A DNA stretch of 64,000 nt, from contig NZ_QTJV01000001.1 of assembly GCF_003412465.1 (NCBI RefSeq), forward strand, positions 248,001 to 312,000. Direction: 5' to 3'. Position numbers and translations under genes: made by a program. The notes under the pieces are model-generated. The model saw nothing but the letters and a program-made list of their open reading frames with translations, did no database searches and was not told the origin of the DNA. The stretch comes from Chitinophaga silvisoli. GTDB taxonomy: Bacteria; Bacteroidota; Bacteroidia; Chitinophagales; Chitinophagaceae. Below are positions 7,935-16,655 of this stretch, one piece after another (position 1 is the stretch's first letter; each line of letters opens with the position of its first letter).

Positions 7935-9254
7935 TTACTGCACGGTCTGTCTTAGTTTCACAATATTCGCGGCCCCTCTCTTTATAATAATTCTCGTACC
8001 TCTATCATAAGTAAAATACCGGTAAAACCAGTTTGTAAATACCACCAGCTTGTTCCTGAATCCCAATAAGCTCATCAGGTGCACCAGCATCCATACGATC
8101 CATGCAAAGTATCCGCTGATCTTCATTCCGAAGAATTCTGCAATCGCTTTGTTCCGGCCAATGGTCGCCATACTGCCGAGGTCCTTATACTTAAACGGCT
8201 TGATCGCAGATGGTTGTCCTTTCGCAATTAAACGGATATTGTGTGCCACATTCACACCCTGCTGAATCGCTACCTGTGCTACCATTGGATAGCCTTTAGG
8301 AAAGCGTTCCGGATCGTTTATCATCTGAGCGATATCACCTACGGCATAGATATTTTCATAACCTTTCACCTGGTTGTATTCATTCACTATGATACGGCTT
8401 CCGGGAGCAATGATATCTGTTGGAATACCGTTCACAGGCACACCTTTTACACCTGCTGCCCAGAGCAGTGATTTACTCTTTAATTTTTCTCCATTGCTGA
8501 GGGTGAGGGTTTCACCGTCATACTCTTTTACGAAGGTATTGAGGATGACATTCACACCCAGTTTGTGTAATCCGTCCAACGCTTTTTGAGAAGACTGTTC
8601 ACTAAAGCCGTTCAGCACGCGTGGGCTACCTTCTATCAGGTATATTTTCATCAGTGATACCGGCAGTTCGGGGTAATCTTTCGGCATAATGTACTTGCGC
8701 AATTCCGCGAAAGCGCCAGCCAGTTCTACGCCTGTAGGACCTCCGCCTACCATTACGAAGTTCAGTTTAGCCTGAATTTCTTCAGCATCATTCAGCAGCA
8801 GACTTTCCTCAAATTGTTTGATAACATAATTACGGATCTGTACTGCTTCGATGAGGGATTTCATGCCAATAGCATGTTCCTCAACGGCTTTGTTGCCAAA
8901 GTAATTGGTGGTACTTCCGGTAGCGAAGATCAGGTAATCGTAGTGCAGTTCGCCAATACCGGTTTCCAGGATATTTTCGGCGGGGCGTACGCCTGTTACT
9001 TCCGCCATCCGGAAGTAGAAGTTTTTCTGGTGCTTGAAGATGCCGCGTAGTGGGAAGGCAATGCTATCAGTTTCCAGGCCGGCAGTAGATACCTGGTATA
9101 GTAAAGGCTGAAATAAGTGATAATTGTTTCTGTCGAGTAGCACTACCTGTACAGGGGCTCCTTTCAACTGTTTAGCTAGATTAATACCTCCAAAACCTCC
9201 TCCAACAATCACAACACGGGGTAATCCTATTTCCGGAACATTCGGCTGAATCAT
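7935..9254 (-). CDS. ndh: Type II NADH:quinone oxidoreductase (NDH-2)
   Basis: A 439-residue single-subunit flavoprotein that passes electrons from NADH to the quinone pool at the inner face of the membrane without pumping protons. The first dinucleotide fold binds FAD (VVIVGGGFGGINLAKQL, about residues 14-30), and the second binds NADH (VMVGGGPTGVELAGAFAEL, about 168-186). YAVGDIAQM supplies the second FAD-contacting Asp, and VAIQQGVNVAHNI is the quinone-site AQxAxQxG-like segment. The C-terminal amphipathic part (YFAWIVWMLVHLMSLLG) is the membrane anchor typical of the family. The region 9255-9497 upstream contains no gene that I can see. Confidence 0.93.
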   Translation of the reverse strand: MIQPNVPEIGLPRVVIVGGGFGGINLAKQLKGAPVQVVLLDRNNYHLFQPLLYQVSTAGLETDSIAFPLRGIFKHQKNFYFRMAEVTGVRPAENILETGIGELHYDYLIFATGSTTNYFGNKAVEEHAIGMKSLIEAVQIRNYVIKQFEESLLLNDAEEIQAKLNFVMVGGGPTGVELAGAFAELRKYIMPKDYPELPVSLMKIYLIEGSPRVLNGFSEQSSQKALDGLHKLGVNVILNTFVKEYDGETLTLSNGEKLKSKSLLWAAGVKGVPVNGIPTDIIAPGSRIIVNEYNQVKGYENIYAVGDIAQMINDPERFPKGYPMVAQVAIQQGVNVAHNIRLIAKGQPSAIKPFKYKDLGSMATIGRNKAIAEFFGMKISGYFAWIVWMLVHLMSLLGFRNKLVVFTNWFYRYFTYDRGTRIIIKRGAANIVKLRQTVQ

Positions 9255-9497
9255 AAAAACATCATTTAGCGATCAATGAATTATAGAAGAGAAATAGCAT
9301 GCCAATTGGGTTGGCAAGTGTTTTTAAACGCCGGAGTTTATAAATGCATATCAAAGTTATAAAACTTTCAGAAAAAAATGAAAGTTTAGGAGAGGAATTT
9401 GGAGATAGATTATAAAATTGATTTGTGGGCCTGGCAGCACACTTAAGCGGGCGGGAAAAGGGATTTATTATTGGCAAAAGGCCTTACAGCTGGTTGC

Positions 9498-9531
9498 AAA
9501 AAAAATCCCCGATGTATTGCTACACCGGGGA
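9498..9531 (-). terminator. Rho-independent terminator of the transaldolase-like gene
   Basis: On the minus strand a tccccggtgta-type stem with loop gcaa pairs with one mismatch (9506-9531) and is followed by eight T. It lies 22 bases after the stop codon of the aldolase gene. Confidence 0.8.
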
Positions 9532-9553
9532 ATATATACCATCTAAAAGTATA

Positions 9554-10204
9554 CTACATTTTCTTAGCGTCCTCCAGGAACTTAGCCAGGCCGATGTCAG
9601 TGAGTGGGTGCTTCAGCAGGCCCAGGATTGAATCGAGCGGGCAGGTACAGATATCAGCACCGGCTTCAGCACATTTTACGATGTGGAGGGCGTTGCGGAT
9701 ACTTGCAGCGAGGATTTCGGTTTTGAAACCCTGAATGCTATAGATCTGAGCGATCTGAGCGATCAGTTCTACACCATCCCATGCGGAATCATCGATACGA
9801 CCGATGAATGGGGATACGAAAGTAGCACCGGCTTTAGCTGCCAGGATAGCCTGACCTGCGGAGAATACCAGTGTACAGTTAGTTTTAATACCGTTGTCAG
9901 TAAAATATTTCAGTGCTTTCACACCGTCTTTGATCATTGGCACTTTCACCACGATGTTGGGGTGGATAGCGGCCAGTTTCTTACCTTCTTCGATAATGGA
10001 TTTGAAATCAGTGGAAAGTACTTCCGCACTGATAGGGCCGTCTACGAGTTCGCAGATGTCTGCGTAATGTTTCAGGATATTAGCTTCACCTTTGATACCT
10101 TCTTTTGCCATCAGGGAAGGGTTGGTGGTTACGCCGTCGAGTACACCCAGGTCGTGCGCTTCTTTGATCTGTGCCAGATTCGCTGTATCTATGAAGAATT
10201 TCAT
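9554..10204 (-). CDS. fsa: Fructose-6-phosphate aldolase / type 3 transaldolase (TalC/FSA family)
   Basis: A 216-residue TIM-barrel enzyme of the small transaldolase family. Lys87 in VVKVPM is the Schiff-base lysine (equivalent to Lys85 of E. coli FsaA). The N-terminal FFIDTANLAQI and GVTTNPSL blocks and the C-terminal DICTCPLDSILGLLKHPLTD are characteristic. Family members either cleave fructose 6-phosphate to dihydroxyacetone and glyceraldehyde 3-phosphate or act as transaldolases of the pentose phosphate pathway. In a Bacteroidota genome the transaldolase role is the more likely, but sequence alone does not settle it. A near-consensus TACATTTC lies three bases upstream of the ATG. Confidence 0.92.
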   Translation of the reverse strand: MKFFIDTANLAQIKEAHDLGVLDGVTTNPSLMAKEGIKGEANILKHYADICELVDGPISAEVLSTDFKSIIEEGKKLAAIHPNIVVKVPMIKDGVKALKYFTDNGIKTNCTLVFSAGQAILAAKAGATFVSPFIGRIDDSAWDGVELIAQIAQIYSIQGFKTEILAASIRNALHIVKCAEAGADICTCPLDSILGLLKHPLTDIGLAKFLEDAKKM

Positions 10205-10387
10205 GGTGAAATGTATTTAGTATGATTTTGTAATTAATTCAACGAAGTAAGTTATGCAACAATTAACACATTGTCAAGCATAAAGTATTGCAAATATAGA
10301 CCCATACAGGTATATATGAATCTGAAATTTGAAATCAATAAATAAAAAGCTGAAGATTAATTGGGTCATACCACACAGGCCATTCGT

Positions 10388-10447
10388 ATGAAGAGAATAG
10401 TGCAATCAGCTATTGACGAGCGCCTGATGACCTGGAATAAAAGATAA
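10388..10447 (+). pseudogene. Possible 5' remnant of an AAA (DUF4143-type) ATPase gene
   Basis: A 19-codon frame MKRIVQSAIDERLMTWNKR ends in TAA at the very edge of the SRP RNA terminator. Its sequence resembles the first residues of AAA_14/DUF4143 ATPases, which start with a short basic helix followed by LLxWKxS and then RKPLLLRGARQVGKT. The Walker A part is absent. It could be a relic, a tiny expressed peptide or chance. No clear promoter precedes it. Confidence 0.22.
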
Positions 10448-10455
10448 AAAAAAAA

Positions 10456-10550
10456 GGCAAGGTACTTACATCGCACCGCTACAACCGCCTACCCTTGCTA
10501 CATTCCTGTCCTGGGGGAGTTCAGCAGGAGCTGGTCGTATAAGCCTTGCC
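10456..10550 (-). ncRNA. ffs: Signal recognition particle RNA (small bacterial type)
   Basis: Read on the minus strand, this is a rod about 95 nt long. The ends ggcaagg and ccttgcc pair. The domain IV core is visible: ccccCAGG, then GGAA tetraloop closed by aca/tgt, then the conserved AGCA of the asymmetric loop, then aaggg. The RNA binds Ffh and FtsY for co-translational membrane targeting. The 3' end runs into ten T (A-tract 10446-10455 on the plus strand), which completes a terminator. A full Bacteroidota promoter lies directly upstream. The exact 5' end is uncertain by a few bases. Confidence 0.85.
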
Positions 10551-10555
10551 GGCTG

Positions 10556-10586
10556 CAAATGTAGGACAATTGCATGAACTTCCAAA
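10556..10586 (-). promoter_or_regulatory. Promoter of the SRP RNA gene (TTTG, 19 nt, TACATTTG)
   Basis: On the minus strand TTTG (10586-10583) is separated by exactly 19 bases from TACATTTG (10563-10556), which ends five bases before the first G of the RNA stem. This is an excellent match to the Bacteroidota housekeeping promoter. Confidence 0.75.
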
Positions 10587-10840
10587 CATATTTTAAAAGT
10601 TTCTATGAAAATCTTAAAAAATGCAGTATTTTGGAGAATATAAAATTAAGGTTCGGGACGAAATTGTCGATGTAGCATTATGTTTGAGACTCACCTATTC
10701 AGCATTTGAATCCAGTAAACGTTTATGAGTATCCCTATCCGGTATTTTTTAAAAAAATATTACACATATTTATATATTTTTTAAAAAGAATATTTATTTT
10801 GTTAAAAATTAACCTTTCACCTAAAAATTAATTTAACCTC

Positions 10841-11287
10841 ATGGATCCAGTTTACAGCGATGGCCCAGGTGCCATATTTGCTATGTTTGGCATTGGTTTT
10901 TTCATAACCATGTTAGCATTTGGCGTTTTTGCAATCATTTGCCAATGGAAAGTCTATGAAAAAGCAGGACAACCAGGTTGGGCAGTACTCGTACCTATTT
11001 ATAACTTACTGGTGCTCTTCAAAATCATGGGTAAACCATGGACCTGGATATTCCTTGTTTATACACCAGCTGCTATCGTTGGTATTTTCATTGTCTGGAT
11101 CAGTGGCTCTCTGGCACTGGCCCGGAATTTTGGAAAGAGTTCCGGTTTTGCAGTCGGCCTCATGTTCCTCCCGATCATTTTCTATGCGATCATTGCATTT
11201 GACAAAACCATCCGTTACAGGGGACCTAACGGCGATGATCAAACGCTGGACACCCAGATTGAAAGCATCGGTAAGCCTGCATTCTAA
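10841..11287 (+). CDS. DUF5684 family small membrane protein
   Basis: A 148-residue membrane protein with about four hydrophobic helices (roughly residues 11-35, 50-62, 68-92 and 104-122). It has the family's hallmark between helices 1 and 2, EKAGQPGWAVLVPIYN, followed by LFKIMGKPWTW. DUF5684 proteins are of unknown function; in other genomes they often sit near signal peptidases or RDD proteins, and here an RDD protein follows after 83 bases. The 250-base region upstream (10587-10840) is very AT-rich, with no gene and no exact promoter match that I could find. Confidence 0.75.
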   Translation: MDPVYSDGPGAIFAMFGIGFFITMLAFGVFAIICQWKVYEKAGQPGWAVLVPIYNLLVLFKIMGKPWTWIFLVYTPAAIVGIFIVWISGSLALARNFGKSSGFAVGLMFLPIIFYAIIAFDKTIRYRGPNGDDQTLDTQIESIGKPAF

Positions 11288-11370
11288 TCGTTTTTTGTTG
11301 TTTTTTTGCCATATTGATCTGCTGCCGGTTGCTCACAGGACCGGCAGTTTCTTTTTAAATCAACATTGTT

Positions 11371-11856
11371 ATGTATAATACGACTAAGGGGGATTTTCTG
11401 AAAGAGTTCGATGAAGTGGTTGTTCCTCCATCCGTAGACAAGGGGGTCAGACTTGCAAATTATTTAATTGACTATATTCTCTCCTATCTTTTCGGGTTCC
11501 TCGTAGCCCTTTGCCTGGTGCTGTCTGTCTCTGCTATTAATCCATACTTCGGTACCAGGTTGCTGGACGATGAAGGGACGCTGAATCTCCTGGGCTACCT
11601 GTTCTTTTTAGGCATCAGACCGCTTTATTATGTATTGCTGGAGGGTTTGACCAAGGGACGTACTGTCGGAAAACTGGTCACCGCTACAGTGGCGATCCGT
11701 ACTGACGGGAAGCCGCTGGAATGGGGAAATGTTTTTGCCAGAGCCTATTCCCGCATCGTACCTTTTGAAACATTTTCTGGTTTGGGCCAGGCACCATGGC
11801 ATGATCAGTGGTCAAATACCACTGTTGTTTATAAGGCTGATTTAATGACTTTGTAA
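11371..11856 (+). CDS. RDD family membrane protein
   Basis: A 161-residue protein with the RDD domain. It begins with the amphipathic segment VDKGVRLANYLIDYI, where Arg and Asp correspond to the family's conserved residues. Two to three membrane helices follow (about 32-60, 75-95), and the block KGRTVGKLVTATVAIRTDGKPLEWGNVFARAYSRIVPF is the second RDD signature. The function is undefined; some relatives are sodium/proton antiporters. It is co-directional with the DUF5684 gene. Only two bases separate its stop from the stop of the convergent RDD gene at 11859-12590, leaving no room for a terminator. Confidence 0.85.
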   Translation: MYNTTKGDFLKEFDEVVVPPSVDKGVRLANYLIDYILSYLFGFLVALCLVLSVSAINPYFGTRLLDDEGTLNLLGYLFFLGIRPLYYVLLEGLTKGRTVGKLVTATVAIRTDGKPLEWGNVFARAYSRIVPFETFSGLGQAPWHDQWSNTTVVYKADLMTL

Positions 11857-11858
11857 TT

Positions 11859-12590
11859 TTACCGGGTAGTATAGTAATTGTAATCGTTGAGTACGGTCTC
11901 CAGGAACTGGAAGTGGCCCATTTCTGTCTCGATTCCCAATACTTCTTTCACCCTTTCAGCAACCCGGGCTATCAGGTCCTGGTTGCCGGATTTGATGGCC
12001 TGGTCCATTAAGGTTTTGATCTTGTTCATATCTCTGTCAGAGAGGCGAAGGATCTGGGGGAAATGAGGTTCGTAATTCAGGGAAGACATATCCCTGTAAA
12101 TGGTATCCTGGATACTGGTTTTGTTTTTGGTATTGACTACAATAGTGCCGGCCACCACATCGCCCAGGCGCTGGTCATAACGGGAACGGATCATGGTAAT
12201 GATAGGCACAGCACCATTCAGAAAGAATATTCCCCATGGTGCTTCCAGCAATCGAAACAACCAGCGGATCAGGTGCTGACTGATGCTTGGCTTACTACCA
12301 TTCAGACTCCTGACTTTGATGCCGAGCATCATTTTGCCGGGAGATTGCCCATTCATCGTAATTTCGAACAATAAATAATACAAAGAAATGGGGAGGGCAC
12401 AAAAGAGAATGTACATCACAGTTGCTGTATTGCCGGCAAGATGCATCCTGCTGAACGTCACATAGATGGCAATGCCGAATGCTATCCTGATCAGGAGATC
12501 AATGATCCAGGCGAGAAACCGCACCAGGATGTTGGCAGTTTCAAATTCCAGCTCTATATTGAAGGATGTAGGTATTTTTACATTAGCCAT
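11859..12590 (-). CDS. RDD family membrane protein with cytoplasmic C-terminal extension
   Basis: A 243-residue protein starting MANVKIPTSFNIELEFETANILVRFLAWIIDLLIRIAF, the classical N-terminus of the RDD proteins that accompany SpoIIM/MoxR/DUF58 clusters. The Arg and Asp-Asp-like residues of the first helix, MTMNGQSPGKMMLGIKVRS-type block (here ITMNGQSPGKMMLG) and RYDQRLGDVVAGTIVV are present. The last 80 residues are soluble and charged. The ATG at 12590 is preferred over the TTG two codons upstream because TAAATTTG lies just three bases before it. The gene is divergent from the SpoIIM-DUF58 operon and is likely part of the same functional unit. Confidence 0.85.
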   Translation of the reverse strand: MANVKIPTSFNIELEFETANILVRFLAWIIDLLIRIAFGIAIYVTFSRMHLAGNTATVMYILFCALPISLYYLLFEITMNGQSPGKMMLGIKVRSLNGSKPSISQHLIRWLFRLLEAPWGIFFLNGAVPIITMIRSRYDQRLGDVVAGTIVVNTKNKTSIQDTIYRDMSSLNYEPHFPQILRLSDRDMNKIKTLMDQAIKSGNQDLIARVAERVKEVLGIETEMGHFQFLETVLNDYNYYTTR

Positions 12591-12593
12591 GTA

Positions 12594-12601
12594 CAAATTT
12601 A
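12594..12601 (-). promoter_or_regulatory. -7 element TAAATTTG of the second RDD gene
   Basis: Exact TAnnTTTG on the minus strand, three bases from the ATG at 12590. On the plus strand TATGTTTG near 12613-12620 could serve the divergent SpoIIM operon. Confidence 0.5.
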
Positions 12602-12637
12602 CTAATTAATGTATATGTTTGTTATAATGGATAACCC

Positions 12638-13621
12638 ATGCGTGAAACTACTTTTATAAAGAAAAATTTACCCCGCTGGAAACAATACCAGGAGGAACCA
12701 ACCGAGGATCCGGATGAAATGGCTGCAAGGTTTACCAGTTTGCTGGATGACCTGGCATATGCCAAAACATTCTACAGTTTCAGCAAGGTCACAGGGTATA
12801 TCAATAGTATGGCGGCGGACATTTACCAGCGGATCTATGGGAACCGCCAGGAAAAAGATGCCCGTTTCCTGAAATTCTTTGCTTATGAGTTGCCCCTGAT
12901 CTTTCGTAAATATCATCGATTATTATTATTCACCGCTATATTTTTTCTGTTATTCTGTATCATGAGTGCATTTTCAGCTGCCCGTGACGAAACTTTTGTA
13001 AGAGGCGTACTGGGCGATGAATATGTGAGCATGACAGAAAGAAATATCAGTAACGGCGACCCCTTTGGTGTGTATGGTAATGGGAATGAGTTGGTTATGT
13101 TCCTTGAGATTGCTTACAACAATATTTATGTTGCCTTTCTGTGTTTTGTGGGCGGTGCCTTTATGGGGATCGGTACCTTATATCTCCTGATGAAAAATGG
13201 GGTGATGCTGGGTGCTTTTCAATATTACTTTTTTGCCAAAGGGTTGGGACTAAAATCAGTGCTGGTGATCTGGATTCACGGTACACTGGAAATTTCTGCG
13301 ATTGTCATTGCTGGTACTGCTGGCCTTGTAATGATCAGTGGCCTGATCTTTCCGGGTACCCGGAAGCGCCTGGATGCACTGAAAAAAACAGCCAGAGATG
13401 CAGTCAAAATGTTAATCTGCCTGATCCCGGTATTTCTCACTGCCGCATTCCTGGAAGGGTTTGTAACAAGACATACCAAAATGCCCATGGCTGCGAGCAT
13501 CAGTATCCTGGCATTGTCATTGGCATTTATAGTAGGTTATTTCGTGGTATACCCTATCATTGTATACCGCAGTGGATTCAGACTGGATGAAGCCGGCAAA
13601 GTTATAAAACCCGTGAAATGA
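12638..13621 (+). CDS. SpoIIM-like (DUF95) membrane protein
   Basis: A 327-residue integral membrane protein of the stage II sporulation protein M family. The start MRETTFIKKNLPRWKQYQ is typical of the non-sporulating clade. A soluble alpha-helical region spans about 1-95, followed by around six helices. The most conserved block is NNIYVAFLCFVGGAFMGIGT together with IWIHGTLEISAIVIAG (about 170-235), the SpoIIM signature. No sporulation role is implied; the protein belongs to the conserved RDD-SpoIIM-DUF4129-DUF4350-MoxR-DUF58 set. The last four bases (ATGA) overlap the next gene, indicating translational coupling. Confidence 0.87.
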   Translation: MRETTFIKKNLPRWKQYQEEPTEDPDEMAARFTSLLDDLAYAKTFYSFSKVTGYINSMAADIYQRIYGNRQEKDARFLKFFAYELPLIFRKYHRLLLFTAIFFLLFCIMSAFSAARDETFVRGVLGDEYVSMTERNISNGDPFGVYGNGNELVMFLEIAYNNIYVAFLCFVGGAFMGIGTLYLLMKNGVMLGAFQYYFFAKGLGLKSVLVIWIHGTLEISAIVIAGTAGLVMISGLIFPGTRKRLDALKKTARDAVKMLICLIPVFLTAAFLEGFVTRHTKMPMAASISILALSLAFIVGYFVVYPIIVYRSGFRLDEAGKVIKPVK

Positions 13622-14448
13622 GGGAAGGATTGAAAGCATTATTAATCGTACTCCTGCTCTTGCCCTGTAGCTTGTATGCACAGGAAATAGACCTGGATTC
13701 AACAAGTCTGGAAGAAGCCGTTATTCCAACTGTAACAGCGGATATTGATACCGCGGTAGAACTCTCCGCAGCACCTTACCTCTACGACGAGGCGGTTCCA
13801 ATGGATGCAGATACTGTAGATGACTATGACGAGGCTTCTGCATTACTGATCAGGAAAGTACCTGCGGATGTAAGAGATAAGTTCAGTAAAGACAAAAAGC
13901 TGGTATATCACCAGCGTCCTCATAAAAAAACTGAAGAAATCGATTATAAATGGTTAAATCTGATTATTGTGGGGATTATGTATTTCTTCAAATTCTTCTG
14001 GTGGTTGATTGTGCTCCTGATCCTGGCAGTGATGGGAGTGGCTGTTTTTGTGTACCTCCGCAGAAACGGTTATGTGTTTAAGAGAGGTACATCAGAGACT
14101 GTAAAAGAAGAGGTGCAGCTGGCAGATGTGGATCATGATGCCATTGCATATGAATCCGCGATCCAGCAGGCTATTGCAGAAGGTAAGCTCAGGCTGGCTG
14201 TGCGCCTCATGTACCTGCAGGTGATAAGGGTACTGGCTGATAAGGAAATCATTGAATACAGTAAAGAGAAAACAAATGCTGCTTACCTGCGCAGTTTGTC
14301 GCAGACCCAATGGCATAAACCCTTTGCAAGGCTGACTGTAGATTACGAATATATATGGTACGGTGAAGTGCCCGTGAATGGTGAACAATTCAGTACAATT
14401 CAGGGGCAGTTCAAACAATTTCTGAACGAATTAGGCTATATCCGGTGA
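13618..14448 (+). CDS. DUF4129 domain-containing membrane protein
   Basis: A 276-residue protein. A signal peptide (LKALLIVLLLLPCSLYAQ) is followed by an acidic periplasmic segment rich in Asp and Ser/Thr, then a single membrane helix (about 120-147). The C-terminal DUF4129 domain (about 170-270) contains the DUF4129-type KTNAAYLRSL and YEYIWYGEVPVN. In transglutaminase proteins the same domain caps the C-terminus. Here it stands alone in the MoxR/DUF58 cluster, where it probably helps assemble a membrane complex. It overlaps its neighbours by four bases on both sides. Confidence 0.82.
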   Translation: MREGLKALLIVLLLLPCSLYAQEIDLDSTSLEEAVIPTVTADIDTAVELSAAPYLYDEAVPMDADTVDDYDEASALLIRKVPADVRDKFSKDKKLVYHQRPHKKTEEIDYKWLNLIIVGIMYFFKFFWWLIVLLILAVMGVAVFVYLRRNGYVFKRGTSETVKEEVQLADVDHDAIAYESAIQQAIAEGKLRLAVRLMYLQVIRVLADKEIIEYSKEKTNAAYLRSLSQTQWHKPFARLTVDYEYIWYGEVPVNGEQFSTIQGQFKQFLNELGYIR

Positions 14449-15674
14449 AAAGAACGATTGGAATAATCATCGCTGCAGTGTTCATACTATTATTTCTCAC
14501 AATAATAATAGCTACCAATTTGCAGTCGCTTTCAATGTCTGAAGACCTGCGTCTGGATATACAAACATTCTCTTATAAGGATAAAGATCCGGGCGGATGT
14601 TATGTTATGTTCGAGTCACTGCCATCCTTGTATGATGGCGGTCATCCCAGTGTTGTATCCAAACCATTTGCTGCCAGTACAAAAAAAGATGTGAACCTGC
14701 GTAGTGGTGAGGGTATTATTTATTACCTGATCACAAGAAGGTTGTTTACTACTGTGGAAGATGTGGATGCTATGATCGAATTTGTAAACAGGGGCAACCA
14801 GTTATTTGTCGCAGCGGTTGACATGGACAGTATTCTCATCAGCCGTTTATATACAAAGGTGTCTGATGAATATTCTTCCAACATCTTTGCAAAGACACGC
14901 GCGGAAGAACATTTTGTAAACCCTGCACTGGCACCTGATACCGTGTATGCAAGAGACTCAATAGCAGACGGTCGTTACTTCACACTCCTCGATACGGTAA
15001 GAACAACGATCCTGGGTACAGACAGCAGGCACAGGGCAAACTTTATAAGAATCAATGTAGGTAAGGGACAGGTCTTTTTGTTACTGCAACCTTCCGTGTT
15101 GACGAACTACTTCCTGATGTATAAAAAAAACCTCAGCTTCCTGGAGAAAGCAGCGGGTTATACCTACGGATATTCTTCTGTATACTGGGATGAATTTTAT
15201 AAGTATAACCAGCGTCCGCGGAAGGGGGAATTCAGTGAATGGAGTGTGCTGATGCGCTATCCTGCATTGCGCTGGGCATTGTGGCTGATGGTCTTGTTAT
15301 TGTTGCTCTATGCGCTGTTCGAAAGTAAAAGAAGACAAAGGATTGTTCCTGACAAAGTAGTGTTGACGAATAACTCACTGGAGTTCGTAGAAGCGTTGGG
15401 GCAGTTGTATTATCAGCAGCATGACAACGTTAACCTGGCCAGGAAGATCACGCTGCAATGGCAGGAGTTTATCCGCACAAAATATTACCTGAATACAAAT
15501 AACATGGACGATGAGTTTATACATCGTTTATCACATAAGGCAGGGGTGCCGCTGAAAGATGTAGAAGCGATTATTGACAGTATACACTTTATACTGGTGG
15601 CGGATAAAATTTCAGATGCATCCCTGAAGGATTTTTACAGTAAAATACAGGCGTTTTATTTAAATACTAAATAA
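14445..15674 (+). CDS. DUF4350 domain-containing membrane protein
   Basis: A 409-residue protein starting at GTG (MKRTIGIIIAAVFILLF). An N-terminal membrane helix (about 5-23) is followed by the DUF4350 domain (about 40-230), which resembles a glutamine-amidotransferase-like fold found in proteins next to MoxR ATPases. A second membrane helix (about 277-295, WALWLMVLLLLLYALF) and a cytoplasmic helical tail of about 110 residues follow. The stop codon shares its last A with the ATG of the moxR gene. The role is unknown. Gene order suggests a subunit of the MoxR-DUF58 machine. Confidence 0.82.
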   Translation: MKRTIGIIIAAVFILLFLTIIIATNLQSLSMSEDLRLDIQTFSYKDKDPGGCYVMFESLPSLYDGGHPSVVSKPFAASTKKDVNLRSGEGIIYYLITRRLFTTVEDVDAMIEFVNRGNQLFVAAVDMDSILISRLYTKVSDEYSSNIFAKTRAEEHFVNPALAPDTVYARDSIADGRYFTLLDTVRTTILGTDSRHRANFIRINVGKGQVFLLLQPSVLTNYFLMYKKNLSFLEKAAGYTYGYSSVYWDEFYKYNQRPRKGEFSEWSVLMRYPALRWALWLMVLLLLLYALFESKRRQRIVPDKVVLTNNSLEFVEALGQLYYQQHDNVNLARKITLQWQEFIRTKYYLNTNNMDDEFIHRLSHKAGVPLKDVEAIIDSIHFILVADKISDASLKDFYSKIQAFYLNTK

Positions 15675-16654
15675 TGGAGGAAACTACATTTCATCCCCGT
15701 ACAGATTTTTTTGCATTGCACCAGGGTGTAGCTGCTATACGGGAACAGATAGCAAAAGTAATTATCGGTCAGCATGAAATGGTGGACCTGCTCATCACTG
15801 GTTTGTTGACACAGGGACATGTATTGATCGAAGGTGTACCGGGTGTAGCAAAGACACTGACAGCAAAGCTGCTGGCCAGGTGTATCGATGCGGATTTTTC
15901 CAGGTTACAGTTTACGCCCGATATTATGCCTGCAGACGTGTTGGGTACCTCCGTATTCAACCCGGAAACAAGAAATTTTGAATATAAGCGTGGCCCGGTT
16001 TTCAGCAACCTGGTACTGATTGATGAAATCAACCGTGCCCCTGCAAAGACGCAGGCAGGCCTGTTCGAAGTGATGGAAGAAAGGCAGATTACCAACGATG
16101 GCATCACGCATCCCCTGCCGGCACCATTCATGGTAGTCGCTACCCAGAACCCGATTGAGCAGGAAGGTACTTATCGCCTGCCGGAAGCACAGCTGGACCG
16201 TTTCCTCTTTAAGATCGAAGTGAAGTATCCTTCATTGAATGAGGAGATCACCATGCTGCATGCCATGCACCAGTTCAACGGGCTGACTGATCTTACAAAG
16301 ATGGTGGATAAGGTGGTGACTGCGAGCCAGATCATCGAATTCCAGGCACTGGTAAGAAGAGTACATATCGAAGATAAGCTCTTGCATTACATTGCTGCCC
16401 TGACACAGGAAACCCGTGTGAATGCTTCTCTCTACCTGGGTGCATCTCCACGTGCTTCTATTGCAGTCATGAATTGTGCAAAAGCTACTGCGGCCATCAA
16501 CAACCGTGATTTTGTGACGCCGGATGATATTGTGAACATGCTGCCACATGTATTGCGTCACCGTATCATGCTGACTCCTGAGCGGGAAATGGAAGGCATC
16601 ACTACCGATGAAGTGATCGCCCAGATCATCAAAGCTGTAGAAGTACCGAGGTAA
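15674..16654 (+). CDS. MoxR family AAA+ ATPase
   Basis: A 326-residue AAA+ ATPase. Walker A is GVPGVAKT (about 54-61), Walker B LVLIDEINRAPAKTQ (about 112-126), with the MoxR pre-sensor insert EERQITNDG. Sensor 1 is VVATQNP, and the arginine-finger region is RLPEAQLDRFLF. The sensor 2 lid is GASPRASIAVMNCAKA. MoxR proteins act as chaperone-like ATPases that activate or insert partners carrying von Willebrand or DUF58 domains. The DUF58 gene follows after one base. Confidence 0.95.
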   Translation: MEETTFHPRTDFFALHQGVAAIREQIAKVIIGQHEMVDLLITGLLTQGHVLIEGVPGVAKTLTAKLLARCIDADFSRLQFTPDIMPADVLGTSVFNPETRNFEYKRGPVFSNLVLIDEINRAPAKTQAGLFEVMEERQITNDGITHPLPAPFMVVATQNPIEQEGTYRLPEAQLDRFLFKIEVKYPSLNEEITMLHAMHQFNGLTDLTKMVDKVVTASQIIEFQALVRRVHIEDKLLHYIAALTQETRVNASLYLGASPRASIAVMNCAKATAAINNRDFVTPDDIVNMLPHVLRHRIMLTPEREMEGITTDEVIAQIIKAVEVPR

Positions 16655-16655
16655 T

